A stretch of DNA of 6,498 nt from CAZKYP01 sp964556885 (GCA_964556885.1 CAZKYP010000181.1:1-6498), one strand, 5' to 3'; shown: positions 1-5,294, counted from the stretch's first letter. Translations and numbers: made by a program. The notes: generated by a model not told the origin, from the sequence alone.

Positions 1-1
1 A

Positions 2-346
2 CCCGTGAATCTTGGCCCGACGCTCAATAGTGCTTCTGATGATATAATGCCGAATATCTCTGCCGATGGCTCTATCCTGTACTTCTGCAGCCCCCGCCCT
101 GGCGGCCGGGGCGCGTGGGACATCTATCAGGCATCAATCATCCCCATCGTTGACTTCAACGGCGACGGAATCGTTGATATCGATGATCTTGTGATACTAA
201 TTGAAAACTGGGGTTGCGAAGAGTCACTATGTGACATCGGACCGATGCCCTGGGGCGACGGCGTTGTAGACATGAAGGACCTTGAGGTCTTTATGGATTA
301 CTGGGAACAGGAGAATATGCCGGAAATTCCGGAAGAAGACCAATAG
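2..346 (+). CDS. PD40 beta-propeller protein with C-terminal dockerin-like module (3' end only)
   Basis: The reading frame is open to the left edge, so this is the C-terminal end of a longer protein; the GTG at 5 is probably internal. Counting from that codon, residues 7-45 form one PD40/WD40-like blade (SDDIMPNISADG, then LYFCSPRPGG and WDIY). This repeat is usual in TolB-like and planctomycete extracellular propellers. Residues 50-61 are a dockerin-type calcium loop with ligand positions D50, N52, D54, D58 and D61. Residues 77-93 (CDIGPMPWGDG, then VVDMKDL) look like a second loop in which the first two ligand positions are M and W, so it may not bind calcium well. The protein ends in an acidic tail. 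Such tails are common on secreted planctomycete proteins, where they may mediate anchoring or sorting; that role is inferred. The next gene starts 18 bases downstream on the same strand, so the two are probably one transcription unit. No signal peptide can be judged because the N-terminus is missing. Confidence 0.85.
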   Translation, partial: PVNLGPTLNSASDDIMPNISADGSILYFCSPRPGGRGAWDIYQASIIPIVDFNGDGIVDIDDLVILIENWGCEESLCDIGPMPWGDGVVDMKDLEVFMDYWEQENMPEIPEEDQ

Positions 347-364
347 CAGAAAGGAAAGTGGAAA

Positions 365-1759
365 ATGAAATGGTTTAATGATTCTCGCATCAGCTTGGTC
401 TCTGCTGTATTGATTCTCACTGTCGCGGCTGGTTTGTCACAGGCCGCTACAATTAACGTAGGTCCGGGAGTGGGCTATGATTTTGACAGCATACAGGCCG
501 GGATAGATGCGGCGAGAGACGGTGACACAGTAAACGTGGCACCCGGTACGTACTATGAGAATGTTGTTCTGAAAAGCGGAGTAAGCCTGCAGGGATCCGG
601 GGCGAATGTGACGGTTATAGATGCCGGTGGATATGGAGATGTTGTAGATGCTCAGGCGGATAATGTTATGATCAGCGGATTTACGTTAAGGAACAGCGGA
701 GAGTTTGATTTGGGGCACATGAACTGCGGCGTATATGTATGTGAAAGTTCACCTGTTATCAGAAACAACATAATCGTTAATAACGGATTCGGTATAGGTC
801 TCTGGCATGGGCCTAATCCTGAGATAAGAAATAACATTATAACGAACAATTCCAGTGGTATATACATTTACGGCCTGGATGAAAAACCGAGCGATCCGGA
901 TATTATCAATAATACGATAGTGAACAACAAGGTAGACGGGATAACGCTGAGAGTAATGGTTTCACCAATTATAGCAAATAACATCATAACGGAGCACGTT
1001 ACAGGTATCAATCTTAATTATGTGACCGGGTCACCGGTAATAAGCTATAACAATTTGTGGCATAACAATGTGAATTACATGCGTGATAATCGAACCGACG
1101 ATACTTTAGCAGGCCCGGGTTCGATATCTGCCGATCCGTGTTTCGCAGAGCCCGGCTTTTGGGTTGATACCGGTGATCCGAACATTATTGCCGAACCAAA
1201 TGATCCTAACGCAGTTTGGGTAGATGGTGACTACCATTTGAAGTCGGAATCGGGCAGATGGAATCCGAATACGCAAACCTGGGTGGTCGATGACGTGACA
1301 AGTCCCTGCATCAATGCCGGTGATCCGAATATGCCGGTTGGTGACGAGCCTTTTCCGAACGGTGTCATAATCAATATGGGCGCCTACGGCGGAACAGTCG
1401 AGGCCAGCAAATTATCTTCCGACATACCCATGGTCATTAACGTTAACGATAGTGACAACGGCTCACAGGTGACACTTAAGCAGGGTCAGATTCTTGCCGT
1501 TACTCTCGAATCCAATCCCTCAACCGGCTATAGCTGGTATCCGGTCGAAAAACAGGACTCCATCCTCGAAAAGTTCGGCGATACTCTGTATTTTCCGTCC
1601 GAGGATGATGATGGAATCGTAGGTGCCGGCGGCTGGGAAATTTTATACTTCACATCAATAAATATCGGGCGGGAGACTCTTGAATTAGTCTATCGCAGGT
1701 CCTGGGAAGAAGGTGTGGAACCTGTTAAAACATTTTCCATTGACGTAGTAGTGAATTAG
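365..1759 (+). CDS. Secreted right-handed beta-helix protein with C-terminal chagasin-like (I42) protease-inhibitor domain
   Basis: The 464-residue product starts with a typical Sec signal peptide: basic start MKWFNDSR, hydrophobic core about 10-24, probable cleavage SQA|AT after residue 27. Residues 29-80 match the opening of pectin-lyase-fold/DUF1565 proteins (DSIQAGIDAARDGDTVNVAPG). Residues about 100-235 hold degenerate coils of roughly 22-25 residues built on P-x-I-x-NNII-x-NN-x-x-GI (near 130, 152, 178, 201 and 224), as in NosD-like parallel beta-helices. Residues 313-343 carry the SPCINAGDPN and INMGAYGG segment frequent in planctomycete surface proteins. Residues about 355-464 match the chagasin family of papain-type cysteine-protease inhibitors: NPSTGY at 384-389, GAGG at 420-423 and YRRSWE at 443-448 correspond to its three inhibitory loops (NPTTGY, GxGG, RPW). 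No catalytic polysaccharide-lyase residues can be assigned, so substrate binding or adhesion is as likely as enzymatic activity. A weak Shine-Dalgarno (AAAGGAAAG) precedes the ATG. The beta-helix call is firm; the inhibitory function is inferred from the loop motifs. Confidence 0.9.
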   Translation: MKWFNDSRISLVSAVLILTVAAGLSQAATINVGPGVGYDFDSIQAGIDAARDGDTVNVAPGTYYENVVLKSGVSLQGSGANVTVIDAGGYGDVVDAQADNVMISGFTLRNSGEFDLGHMNCGVYVCESSPVIRNNIIVNNGFGIGLWHGPNPEIRNNIITNNSSGIYIYGLDEKPSDPDIINNTIVNNKVDGITLRVMVSPIIANNIITEHVTGINLNYVTGSPVISYNNLWHNNVNYMRDNRTDDTLAGPGSISADPCFAEPGFWVDTGDPNIIAEPNDPNAVWVDGDYHLKSESGRWNPNTQTWVVDDVTSPCINAGDPNMPVGDEPFPNGVIINMGAYGGTVEASKLSSDIPMVINVNDSDNGSQVTLKQGQILAVTLESNPSTGYSWYPVEKQDSILEKFGDTLYFPSEDDDGIVGAGGWEILYFTSINIGRETLELVYRRSWEEGVEPVKTFSIDVVVN

Positions 1760-1901
1760 TCCAGCCGCTTTTCCTTTATAAAAACCTTCTCATTAGTCCC
1801 GATTAATGAGCTTGGCCATCCTATGGATCGGGATCGAAAAATTTACCCCCTATGGGGCAGGCGGACACCTTAATTCCCCCCGGTCTGTATAAAAACAGGT
1901 A

Positions 1902-1974
1902 TTGGAAGAAAGGTGGGGCATAAAAAGACGTGTTTTCATACAAATTCCCAGTAAAACTGTCTTGGAAAAAAGGT
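1902..1974 (+). repeat. Pair of 13-base direct repeats spaced exactly 60 bases
   Basis: TTGGAAGAAAGGT at 1902-1914 and TTGGAAAAAAGGT at 1962-1974 agree at 12 of 13 positions and start exactly 60 bases apart. The second copy ends 3 bases before a candidate -35 element. They could be paired binding sites for a regulator of the MEDS sensor gene. Purine-rich sequence makes chance similarity more likely than base counting alone would suggest, so the regulatory reading is tentative. Confidence 0.4.
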
Positions 1975-1977
1975 TTC

Positions 1978-2006
1978 TTGACCGTTCAGGGTGATTTTGG
2001 TAAAGT
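1978..2006 (+). promoter_or_regulatory. Candidate sigma70-type promoter for the MEDS sensor gene
   Basis: TTGACC (1978-1983, 5 of 6 to the -35 consensus) is followed after 17 bases by TAAAGT (2001-2006, 4 of 6 to the -10 consensus). Transcription would begin near 2013, leaving a leader of about 120 bases before the ATG at 2135. It is the best-spaced pair seen in this spacer, but the -10 is only moderate. Confidence 0.35.
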
Positions 2007-2134
2007 TACTGGTCTTGTGTGGGGAAAATCATGTTGTTTAAGAGTGTAAATGGGAAATCCTAGGTTACGAGGTAGTAGTCAAATATGCACCGGAGAGGAT
2101 ACCGCTGTTTGTCTGAACTTTTGGAGGATTTAGG

Positions 2135-3442
2135 ATGACACCAGCAAAACACAATGAACAAGGGTTGAGAAAAACGAGGATACCTGCACTGGGAGATATT
2201 CCATGGGGAACTCATGTGTGCCAATTCTACCATACAAAAGAAGATTTAATTGATATTTTGGTGCCTTATTTCAAAGCGGGATTGGAGAATCACGAATTAT
2301 GTGTGTGGGTTACTTCTGAGCCCCTTTGTGCACAAGAAGCTGAAGAAGCATTGGCAAAGAGTATGTCCGGCTTAGAGGAACATATAAGAAGTGGGCAAAT
2401 GGAAATCATTTCGGCCGGCGAATGGTATCTTAAAGAGGACGCTTTTAACCCACAACTAATGCTGAAAGAATTGATCAATAAATACAACAAGGCGCTGGAC
2501 AACGGTTATGAAGGTGTCAGGGCGACAGGTAATACATCATGGCTTGAGAAAAGACTCTGGAAGGATTTCATGGGTTGGGAAAAAGAGCTGAATGAAGCAA
2601 TCCATCAGTATCGGATAATTGCCCTTTGCAGCTACTGTCTTGGCGACTGCGAGATATCTGAAGTTATACAAGTGTCCAACAACCATCAATATGCCCTTAT
2701 CAAAAATGAAGGTAAGTGGGAACTGCTTAAGGATGGCGAACGCAAACTCGCGGAAAGAAAGCTTCTTGCCTATCAGTGGCGACTCAAATCCCTGGCTTCG
2801 GAATTGGTGTTAGTTGACGAGAAGGAAAAGCACCGCGTCGCATTACAAATGAGGGAAAAGGCTGCCCAGAATTTGATGGCTTCCAAAATGAAGTTAGAAG
2901 TGTTGTCTAAGTCTATGAGTTCTGAAGAGTTTCGCAAGATAGTGGACGATGTATGCCAGTTGCTCAGCGCAACAACTCGCGACCTTCAGTCCTTGTCACT
3001 TGAAATTAATAGTCCCGTATTGTACGAGCTGGGTTTTGAGGAGGGGGTGGATTGCCTGGTCGAGGCGCAAATTAGTAAAAATAGCGCGATTAAGTCCAAA
3101 TTCGAGAATGATGGCCAGGTCAAGCCCCTAAGCAATGATGTTAAAGTTCTTTTGTTTCGGAGCGTAAGGGAGCTGCTCTCTAATGTTATCGAGCATTCGC
3201 ACGCACAAAACGTAAAGGTTTCTATTTGCAAACTTGGCAGTCAGATAGAGGTCAGGATTGAAGACGATGGAGTTGGGTTCAGCCCTTCTGAAATAGCTCA
3301 GAGAAATGGCAAGCAAGAGGGCTTTGGGCATTTAGGTATTGGCGAACGATTGAGAATGTTAGGTGGATATCTTGAGATTGACTCTAAGCCTGGGCAAGGG
3401 TGCAGAGTCACGATGAAGGCACCACTGACCAGCGACAGTTAA
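2135..3442 (+). CDS. MEDS-domain sensor histidine kinase-like protein lacking the H-box histidine
   Basis: The 435-residue protein has no signal peptide or membrane segment, so it should be cytoplasmic. Residues about 20-180 are a MEDS domain (methanogen/methylotroph, DcmR sensory domain): GTHVCQFYHTKEDLIDILVP, FKAGLENHELCVWVTSEPL, then GYEGVRATGNTSWL and ALCSYCLGDC. The family is thought to sense small molecules. Residues about 195-260 look helical or coiled-coil and contain LKSLASEL plus EKHRVALQMREKAAQNL. This region aligns with the HisKA_3 H-box (ERRRIAxxLHDxxxQ), but the phospho-accepting His is Arg240 (codon 2852-2854) and the following Asp is Glu241. The ATPase domain seems intact: N-box FRSVRELLSNVIEHSHA (N350), G1 box EDDGVGF (D378, G379, G381), and GFGHLGIGERLRMLGG with PGQGCRV at the end. 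It may therefore bind ATP without autophosphorylating, or act through a partner. GGAGG at 2123-2127, 7 bases before the ATG, supports this start. No response-regulator gene is adjacent. The family call is firm; the loss of kinase activity is inferred. Confidence 0.9.
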   Translation: MTPAKHNEQGLRKTRIPALGDIPWGTHVCQFYHTKEDLIDILVPYFKAGLENHELCVWVTSEPLCAQEAEEALAKSMSGLEEHIRSGQMEIISAGEWYLKEDAFNPQLMLKELINKYNKALDNGYEGVRATGNTSWLEKRLWKDFMGWEKELNEAIHQYRIIALCSYCLGDCEISEVIQVSNNHQYALIKNEGKWELLKDGERKLAERKLLAYQWRLKSLASELVLVDEKEKHRVALQMREKAAQNLMASKMKLEVLSKSMSSEEFRKIVDDVCQLLSATTRDLQSLSLEINSPVLYELGFEEGVDCLVEAQISKNSAIKSKFENDGQVKPLSNDVKVLLFRSVRELLSNVIEHSHAQNVKVSICKLGSQIEVRIEDDGVGFSPSEIAQRNGKQEGFGHLGIGERLRMLGGYLEIDSKPGQGCRVTMKAPLTSDS

Positions 3443-3549
3443 AATTGTCGGTAAAGGATAAAATAGGGACGTTTATTTCTGTTACCTTATCCAGTTCTTT
3501 TACTTTTGTTTATTTACAATTTAAAGCCTGATTTTTCTTCTTTTCGGTC

Positions 3550-3567
3550 GACCATCTGGTCATGGTC
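3550..3567. repeat. 6-bp hairpin between two convergent genes
   Basis: GACCAT (3550-3555) and ATGGTC (3562-3567) are separated by 6 bases. The hairpin lies in the 165-base gap where the MEDS sensor gene and the DUF5615 gene converge. No T-run follows on either strand, so a role as a bidirectional terminator is only a possibility. Nothing else was found in this gap. Confidence 0.3.
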
Positions 3568-3607
3568 CCACCTCAAGTGAACAAAGCCTAAAAATATTTT
3601 AATTTCC

Positions 3608-4135
3608 CTAATTATTTCCATTTTTCCATACCATTGGAATTCCGTTTTTTGGAAACTTAAACTTTGCTGTTGCTAATCCTCCGGTCGACGAATTTTTGAA
3701 ATGTATAGTTACTGTCTCATCACCAGAAAAGACAACTTTTTCCTCGCGCCAAAGCGCATGACTTTTACCATGGATTGTCAAGAGGTGACCAAATGCAGCT
3801 ACAAATGCATCGATGTTTTCCGAATAAGCCGGTAGAACAGCTATGCCAGGACTATTCTGAATTGGGAATAGTCTATCGTTAAGGAAATCCCTATCTTGGG
3901 TTATAAGAATCCGATTCTCTTTTCGAGCGAGATCAAAAACTTCTTTGTCATCTCTGCCTTTTAAACCAAAGTTAGCAATTGATTTTATATCGTAACCTTT
4001 CTCTTTCAATACTATGATCAGATCTTCTGGAACATTCTCATCTACAAGAAAACGTGTTCGCTTTCTAAAAGTGTTGATTTCTGTATTTATTTTTTTCCAT
4101 TCATTTTTTGAAAAATTAATTTGTTCCCAGGGCAT
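3608..4135 (-). CDS. DUF5615 PIN-like putative nuclease (toxin-type) with C-terminal extension
   Basis: The 175-residue product matches the DUF5615 family, small PIN/Mut7-C-like proteins often found as toxin components. Residues 28-100 hold the core: RFLVDENVP (D32, E33), KGYDIKSIANFGLKGRDDKEV (D62 or D63, E65), then ILITQDRDF (D81, D83) and GIAVLP. These acidic residues are spaced as in PIN-domain metal sites, so cleavage of RNA is the likely activity by family analogy. Residues about 105-175 are an extra region with HGKSHALWREEKVVFSGDE and a beta-rich end that the short family core does not need. The first 27 residues precede the core. An alternative later start cannot be excluded, but GGGGTG lies 7 bases before this ATG. 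DUF5615 genes often have a DUF433 antitoxin gene just upstream; none is visible. The coding sequence is clearly more AT-rich than the neighbouring genes, which hints at horizontal acquisition. Toxicity is inferred and could be absent. Confidence 0.8.
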   Translation of the reverse strand: MPWEQINFSKNEWKKINTEINTFRKRTRFLVDENVPEDLIIVLKEKGYDIKSIANFGLKGRDDKEVFDLARKENRILITQDRDFLNDRLFPIQNSPGIAVLPAYSENIDAFVAAFGHLLTIHGKSHALWREEKVVFSGDETVTIHFKNSSTGGLATAKFKFPKNGIPMVWKNGNN

Positions 4136-4255
4136 AAGTTTTCACCCCACATTGTTTATATGGTTTCCGTATAGCATCCCAAGCCTCTATTCGTAAAGCA
4201 AGAAAGCACAAACTACGACGTTGCCGCTTCGAAGCTATCATATCCGCTATGTTCA

Positions 4256-4284
4256 ATTATAGATGTTGTTGCCTTATTGAGCAA
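4256..4284 (-). promoter_or_regulatory. Candidate promoter for the DUF5615 gene
   Basis: On the minus strand, TTGCTC (4284-4279) is followed after 17 bases by a perfect TATAAT (4261-4256). The -35 matches only 3 of 6 positions, so the call rests on the -10 and the spacing. It would give a leader of about 110 bases before the ATG at 4135, with room for regulation but no antitoxin gene. Confidence 0.35.
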
Positions 4285-4338
4285 GCACATTCGGACCTTT
4301 TTATTACGAAGCGTATCTCACGGGCTAAATATTGATTC

Positions 4339-4379
4339 ACCCCATTTGATAAATATAAAAAAATACTATCTAATGGGGT
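4339..4379. repeat. Interrupted 13-base inverted repeat with AT-rich centre
   Basis: ACCCCATT-T-GATA (4339-4351) mirrors TATC-T-AATGGGGT (4367-4379): 12 of 13 positions pair, with one T-T mismatch, around a 15-base centre made almost entirely of A and T. A run of A follows on the plus strand, so it is not a plus-strand terminator. Read on the minus strand, T-rich sequence precedes rather than follows the stem. It could be an operator, a mobile-element remnant or a cruciform-forming site. Confidence 0.5.
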
Positions 4380-4422
4380 AAAAAAACAAATTTTCTCCAA
4401 AAAAAGCGAAAAAAGCCCCTCA

Positions 4423-4437
4423 CCGGCCTGCGGCCGG
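4423..4437. repeat. GC-rich 6-bp hairpin beside A-tracts
   Basis: CCGGCC (4423-4428) and GGCCGG (4432-4437) are separated by TGC. On the minus strand the stem is followed after 8 bases by T6 and then T7 (complement of the A-tracts at about 4400-4414). That resembles an intrinsic terminator with a displaced U-run. No minus-strand gene ends just upstream of it, so the purpose is unclear; it might insulate the DUF5615 gene from antisense transcription. Confidence 0.35.
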
Positions 4438-4552
4438 AATTCCTAACCACCATAAAAACCGTATCTCATGGTCAACTTTTCTATGGTATCCTGTCAGGGA
4501 GGTTCGTAAAATATCATTCAAATAGCGTTAATTAAAACAGGAGGTATGTAAA

Positions 4553-4912
4553 ATGAGGAATTCTTTGTTGAAGCTCTCGATTATGACGTTTTTGCTGTTC
4601 TGTGCAGGCGGAATAATATGTTCCTGCGGCTCACAAGAGGAAGCGGCGTTAGAAGCTGAGGTAAAAATATTAAACGAGAGCGTTTATGTGTGGAACAGAG
4701 GCTCGCAACCATGGGCCGGGGGGGCGGTATTTCTAAATGAACGGTCCCTGGGGATTAAAAAGACGTTTAAGACAATAAATCCCAAAGGTTTTGCCCAGTT
4801 GCCCCTTCGTGAATTTAAGCAGGATTCCGAGCCCATATCAGATTCCTTCAATCTCAAATTCGTATTGGTGGAAGTGGAGGGTTACGCTCCAAAAAAGTTT
4901 AGTGTGGAGTAG
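4553..4912 (+). CDS. Small putative lipoprotein of unknown function
   Basis: The 119-residue product starts with a short basic N-terminus (MRNSLLK), a hydrophobic segment (about 8-22) and the cysteines of IICSCGS. ICSC with Cys25 as the lipidated residue is a plausible, non-canonical lipobox; Cys23 is an alternative. The mature part (about 25-119) is not recognised. It begins with an acidic stretch (QEEAALEAE), then a probably all-beta region: VKILNESVYVWNRGSQPW, AVFLNERSLGI, GFAQLPLREF, LKFVLVEVEGYAPKKF. The alternation suggests one small beta-sandwich exposed at the membrane surface or in the periplasm. A strong AGGAGGT lies 7 bases before the ATG and fixes this start. A decoy ATG at 4546-4548 is followed at once by TAA. 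No partner gene is close on the same strand, so it is probably monocistronic. It is a real gene on the strength of its ribosome binding site, signal sequence and length; its function is unknown. Confidence 0.75.
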   Translation: MRNSLLKLSIMTFLLFCAGGIICSCGSQEEAALEAEVKILNESVYVWNRGSQPWAGGAVFLNERSLGIKKTFKTINPKGFAQLPLREFKQDSEPISDSFNLKFVLVEVEGYAPKKFSVE

Positions 4913-5027
4913 TGATGTGCGTTAATGCACTTACCCGAAACGCTATACTTGTGCCTAAGGTATGTTTCACGCTGCATACTTGAGTCAGGAGTAAAGAACA
5001 ATTTCCCATACATTTGCCTGTTGTCAC

Positions 5028-5056
5028 TTGATTTTTCGGCCGGATTATGGTATAAT
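5028..5056 (+). promoter_or_regulatory. Strong extended -10 promoter with no protein gene downstream
   Basis: TTGATT (5028-5033, 4 of 6 to the -35 consensus) is followed after 17 bases by a perfect TATAAT (5051-5056) that is preceded by TGG (5048-5050), giving an extended -10. The predicted start is about 5062-5064. It is the best promoter sequence in the window. The sequence it would transcribe has no open reading frame with a ribosome binding site, and the next gene (dnaA) runs the other way, so a non-coding transcript is the natural product. Confidence 0.6.
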
Positions 5057-5060
5057 ACGC

Positions 5061-5160
5061 ATTGAACTAAGGGATAGTTCATTGTTCGTAGTTTGTTGCT
5101 TGCCCCGCCGTTTTGCTCCATAGGAGCAGTGGGGTTCATCGACAATCAGGGAGAGCAAAC
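5061..5160 (+). ncRNA. Candidate structured small RNA of unknown family
   Basis: Beginning at the predicted start of the promoter at 5028-5056, the sequence folds into consecutive and nested stems. Hairpin I pairs TGAACTA (5063-5069) with TAGTTCA (5075-5081) around an AGGGA loop. Stem II pairs ATTGT-t-CG (5081-5088, sharing base 5081 with hairpin I) with CGACAAT (5140-5146). Inside it, CCCCGC (5103-5108) pairs with GTGGGG (5129-5134, one G-U). After a 5-base bulge, TGCTCC (5114-5119) pairs with GGAGCA (5123-5128) across an ATA loop. GTTTG (5091-5095) could instead pair with CAAAC (5156-5160). No intrinsic terminator was seen, so the 3' end is unknown. I do not recognise it as 6S, SRP, tmRNA or RNase P RNA. 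The ANGGA motif in the loop of hairpin I resembles a CsrA/RsmA binding site, which is speculative. The existence of a transcript is inferred, not shown. Confidence 0.4.
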
Positions 5161-5162
5161 CA

Positions 5163-5293
5163 GAATCAAATTAAAAATTAAAATGTAAAAATCAAAACCA
5201 CAAAGCAAAAATCAAAATCCGTCCAAAATAAGTCGCTTCATCTTTGCATTTTAATATGTCATTTTGCTATTTGATCTTTAATATTTGATATTT
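5163..5293. repeat. AT-rich low-complexity block with imperfect inverted symmetry
   Basis: The left arm (about 5163-5218) is built from variants of ATCAAA, ATTAAAA and GCAAAAATCAAAAT. The right arm (about 5246-5293) is built from the complementary words (TTTGCATTTTAAT, TTTTGCTATTTGATC, ATATTTGATATTT). The arms resemble each other when one is reversed and complemented, with many mismatches, around a normal-composition centre (5219-5245). No gene is visible. It looks like decayed dispersed-repeat DNA; AT-richness alone does not make it an origin. Confidence 0.5.
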
Positions 5294-5294
5294 C

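Larger units (their letters stand above)
1760..2134. other. 375-base spacer upstream of the MEDS sensor gene
   Basis: No reading frame of note lies here. Just after the upstream stop, CTCATTA (1789-1795) and TAATGAG (1804-1810) form a 7-bp hairpin with an 8-base loop, but no T-run follows, so it is a poor intrinsic terminator for the beta-helix gene. GGATCG is duplicated in tandem at 1825-1836, CCTATGG recurs at 1820 and 1849, and CCCC-TAT-GGGG (1847-1857) is a short palindrome. A 13-base near repeat (1902-1914 and 1962-1974) and a promoter-like pair (1978-2006) are listed separately. The density of small repeats suggests regulatory DNA or a decayed mobile sequence; neither can be shown from the sequence alone. 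Confidence 0.5.
4136..4552. other. 417-base spacer between divergent DUF5615 and lipoprotein genes
   Basis: No convincing gene is present. The minus strand has coding-like but frame-broken stretches. A 25-residue frame starts at the ATG at 4288-4290 and stops at 4213-4215 (RMCLLNKATTSIIEHSGYDS is part of it, read from just before the ATG). A second frame runs past it toward the DUF5615 start (SLCFLALRIEAWDAIRKPY). Neither has a ribosome binding site, and they may be a decayed repeat. The right half is A-rich and holds an interrupted inverted repeat, a GC hairpin and a near repeat (CGTATCTCA at 4312-4320 and 4460-4468). AGGAGGT at 4539-4545 is the lipoprotein ribosome binding site. No clear promoter for the lipoprotein gene was found. 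Confidence 0.5.

Noticed and set aside
652..867. Minus-strand frame of 71 codons inside the beta-helix gene
   Set aside because: It is the complement of the repetitive NNII coils. It has no ribosome binding site and no recognisable protein features, while the plus-strand frame has clear domains.
1847..1857. CCCC-TAT-GGGG palindrome as a transposon end
   Set aside because: Only 4-bp arms, no partner end and no transposase remnant were found.
2290..3331. Several 60-81 codon frames on both strands inside the MEDS sensor gene
   Set aside because: All lie within a gene with strong domain matches and none resembles a protein family.
4213..4290. Minus-strand frame of 25 codons upstream of the DUF5615 gene, considered as an antitoxin
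   Set aside because: Too short, no ribosome binding site, and no resemblance to DUF433 or VapB-type antitoxins.
4882..5145. Minus-strand frame of 87 codons overlapping the end of the lipoprotein gene
   Set aside because: It overlaps a recognised gene, the strongest promoter and the structured RNA candidate on the opposite strand, and its translation has no family features.
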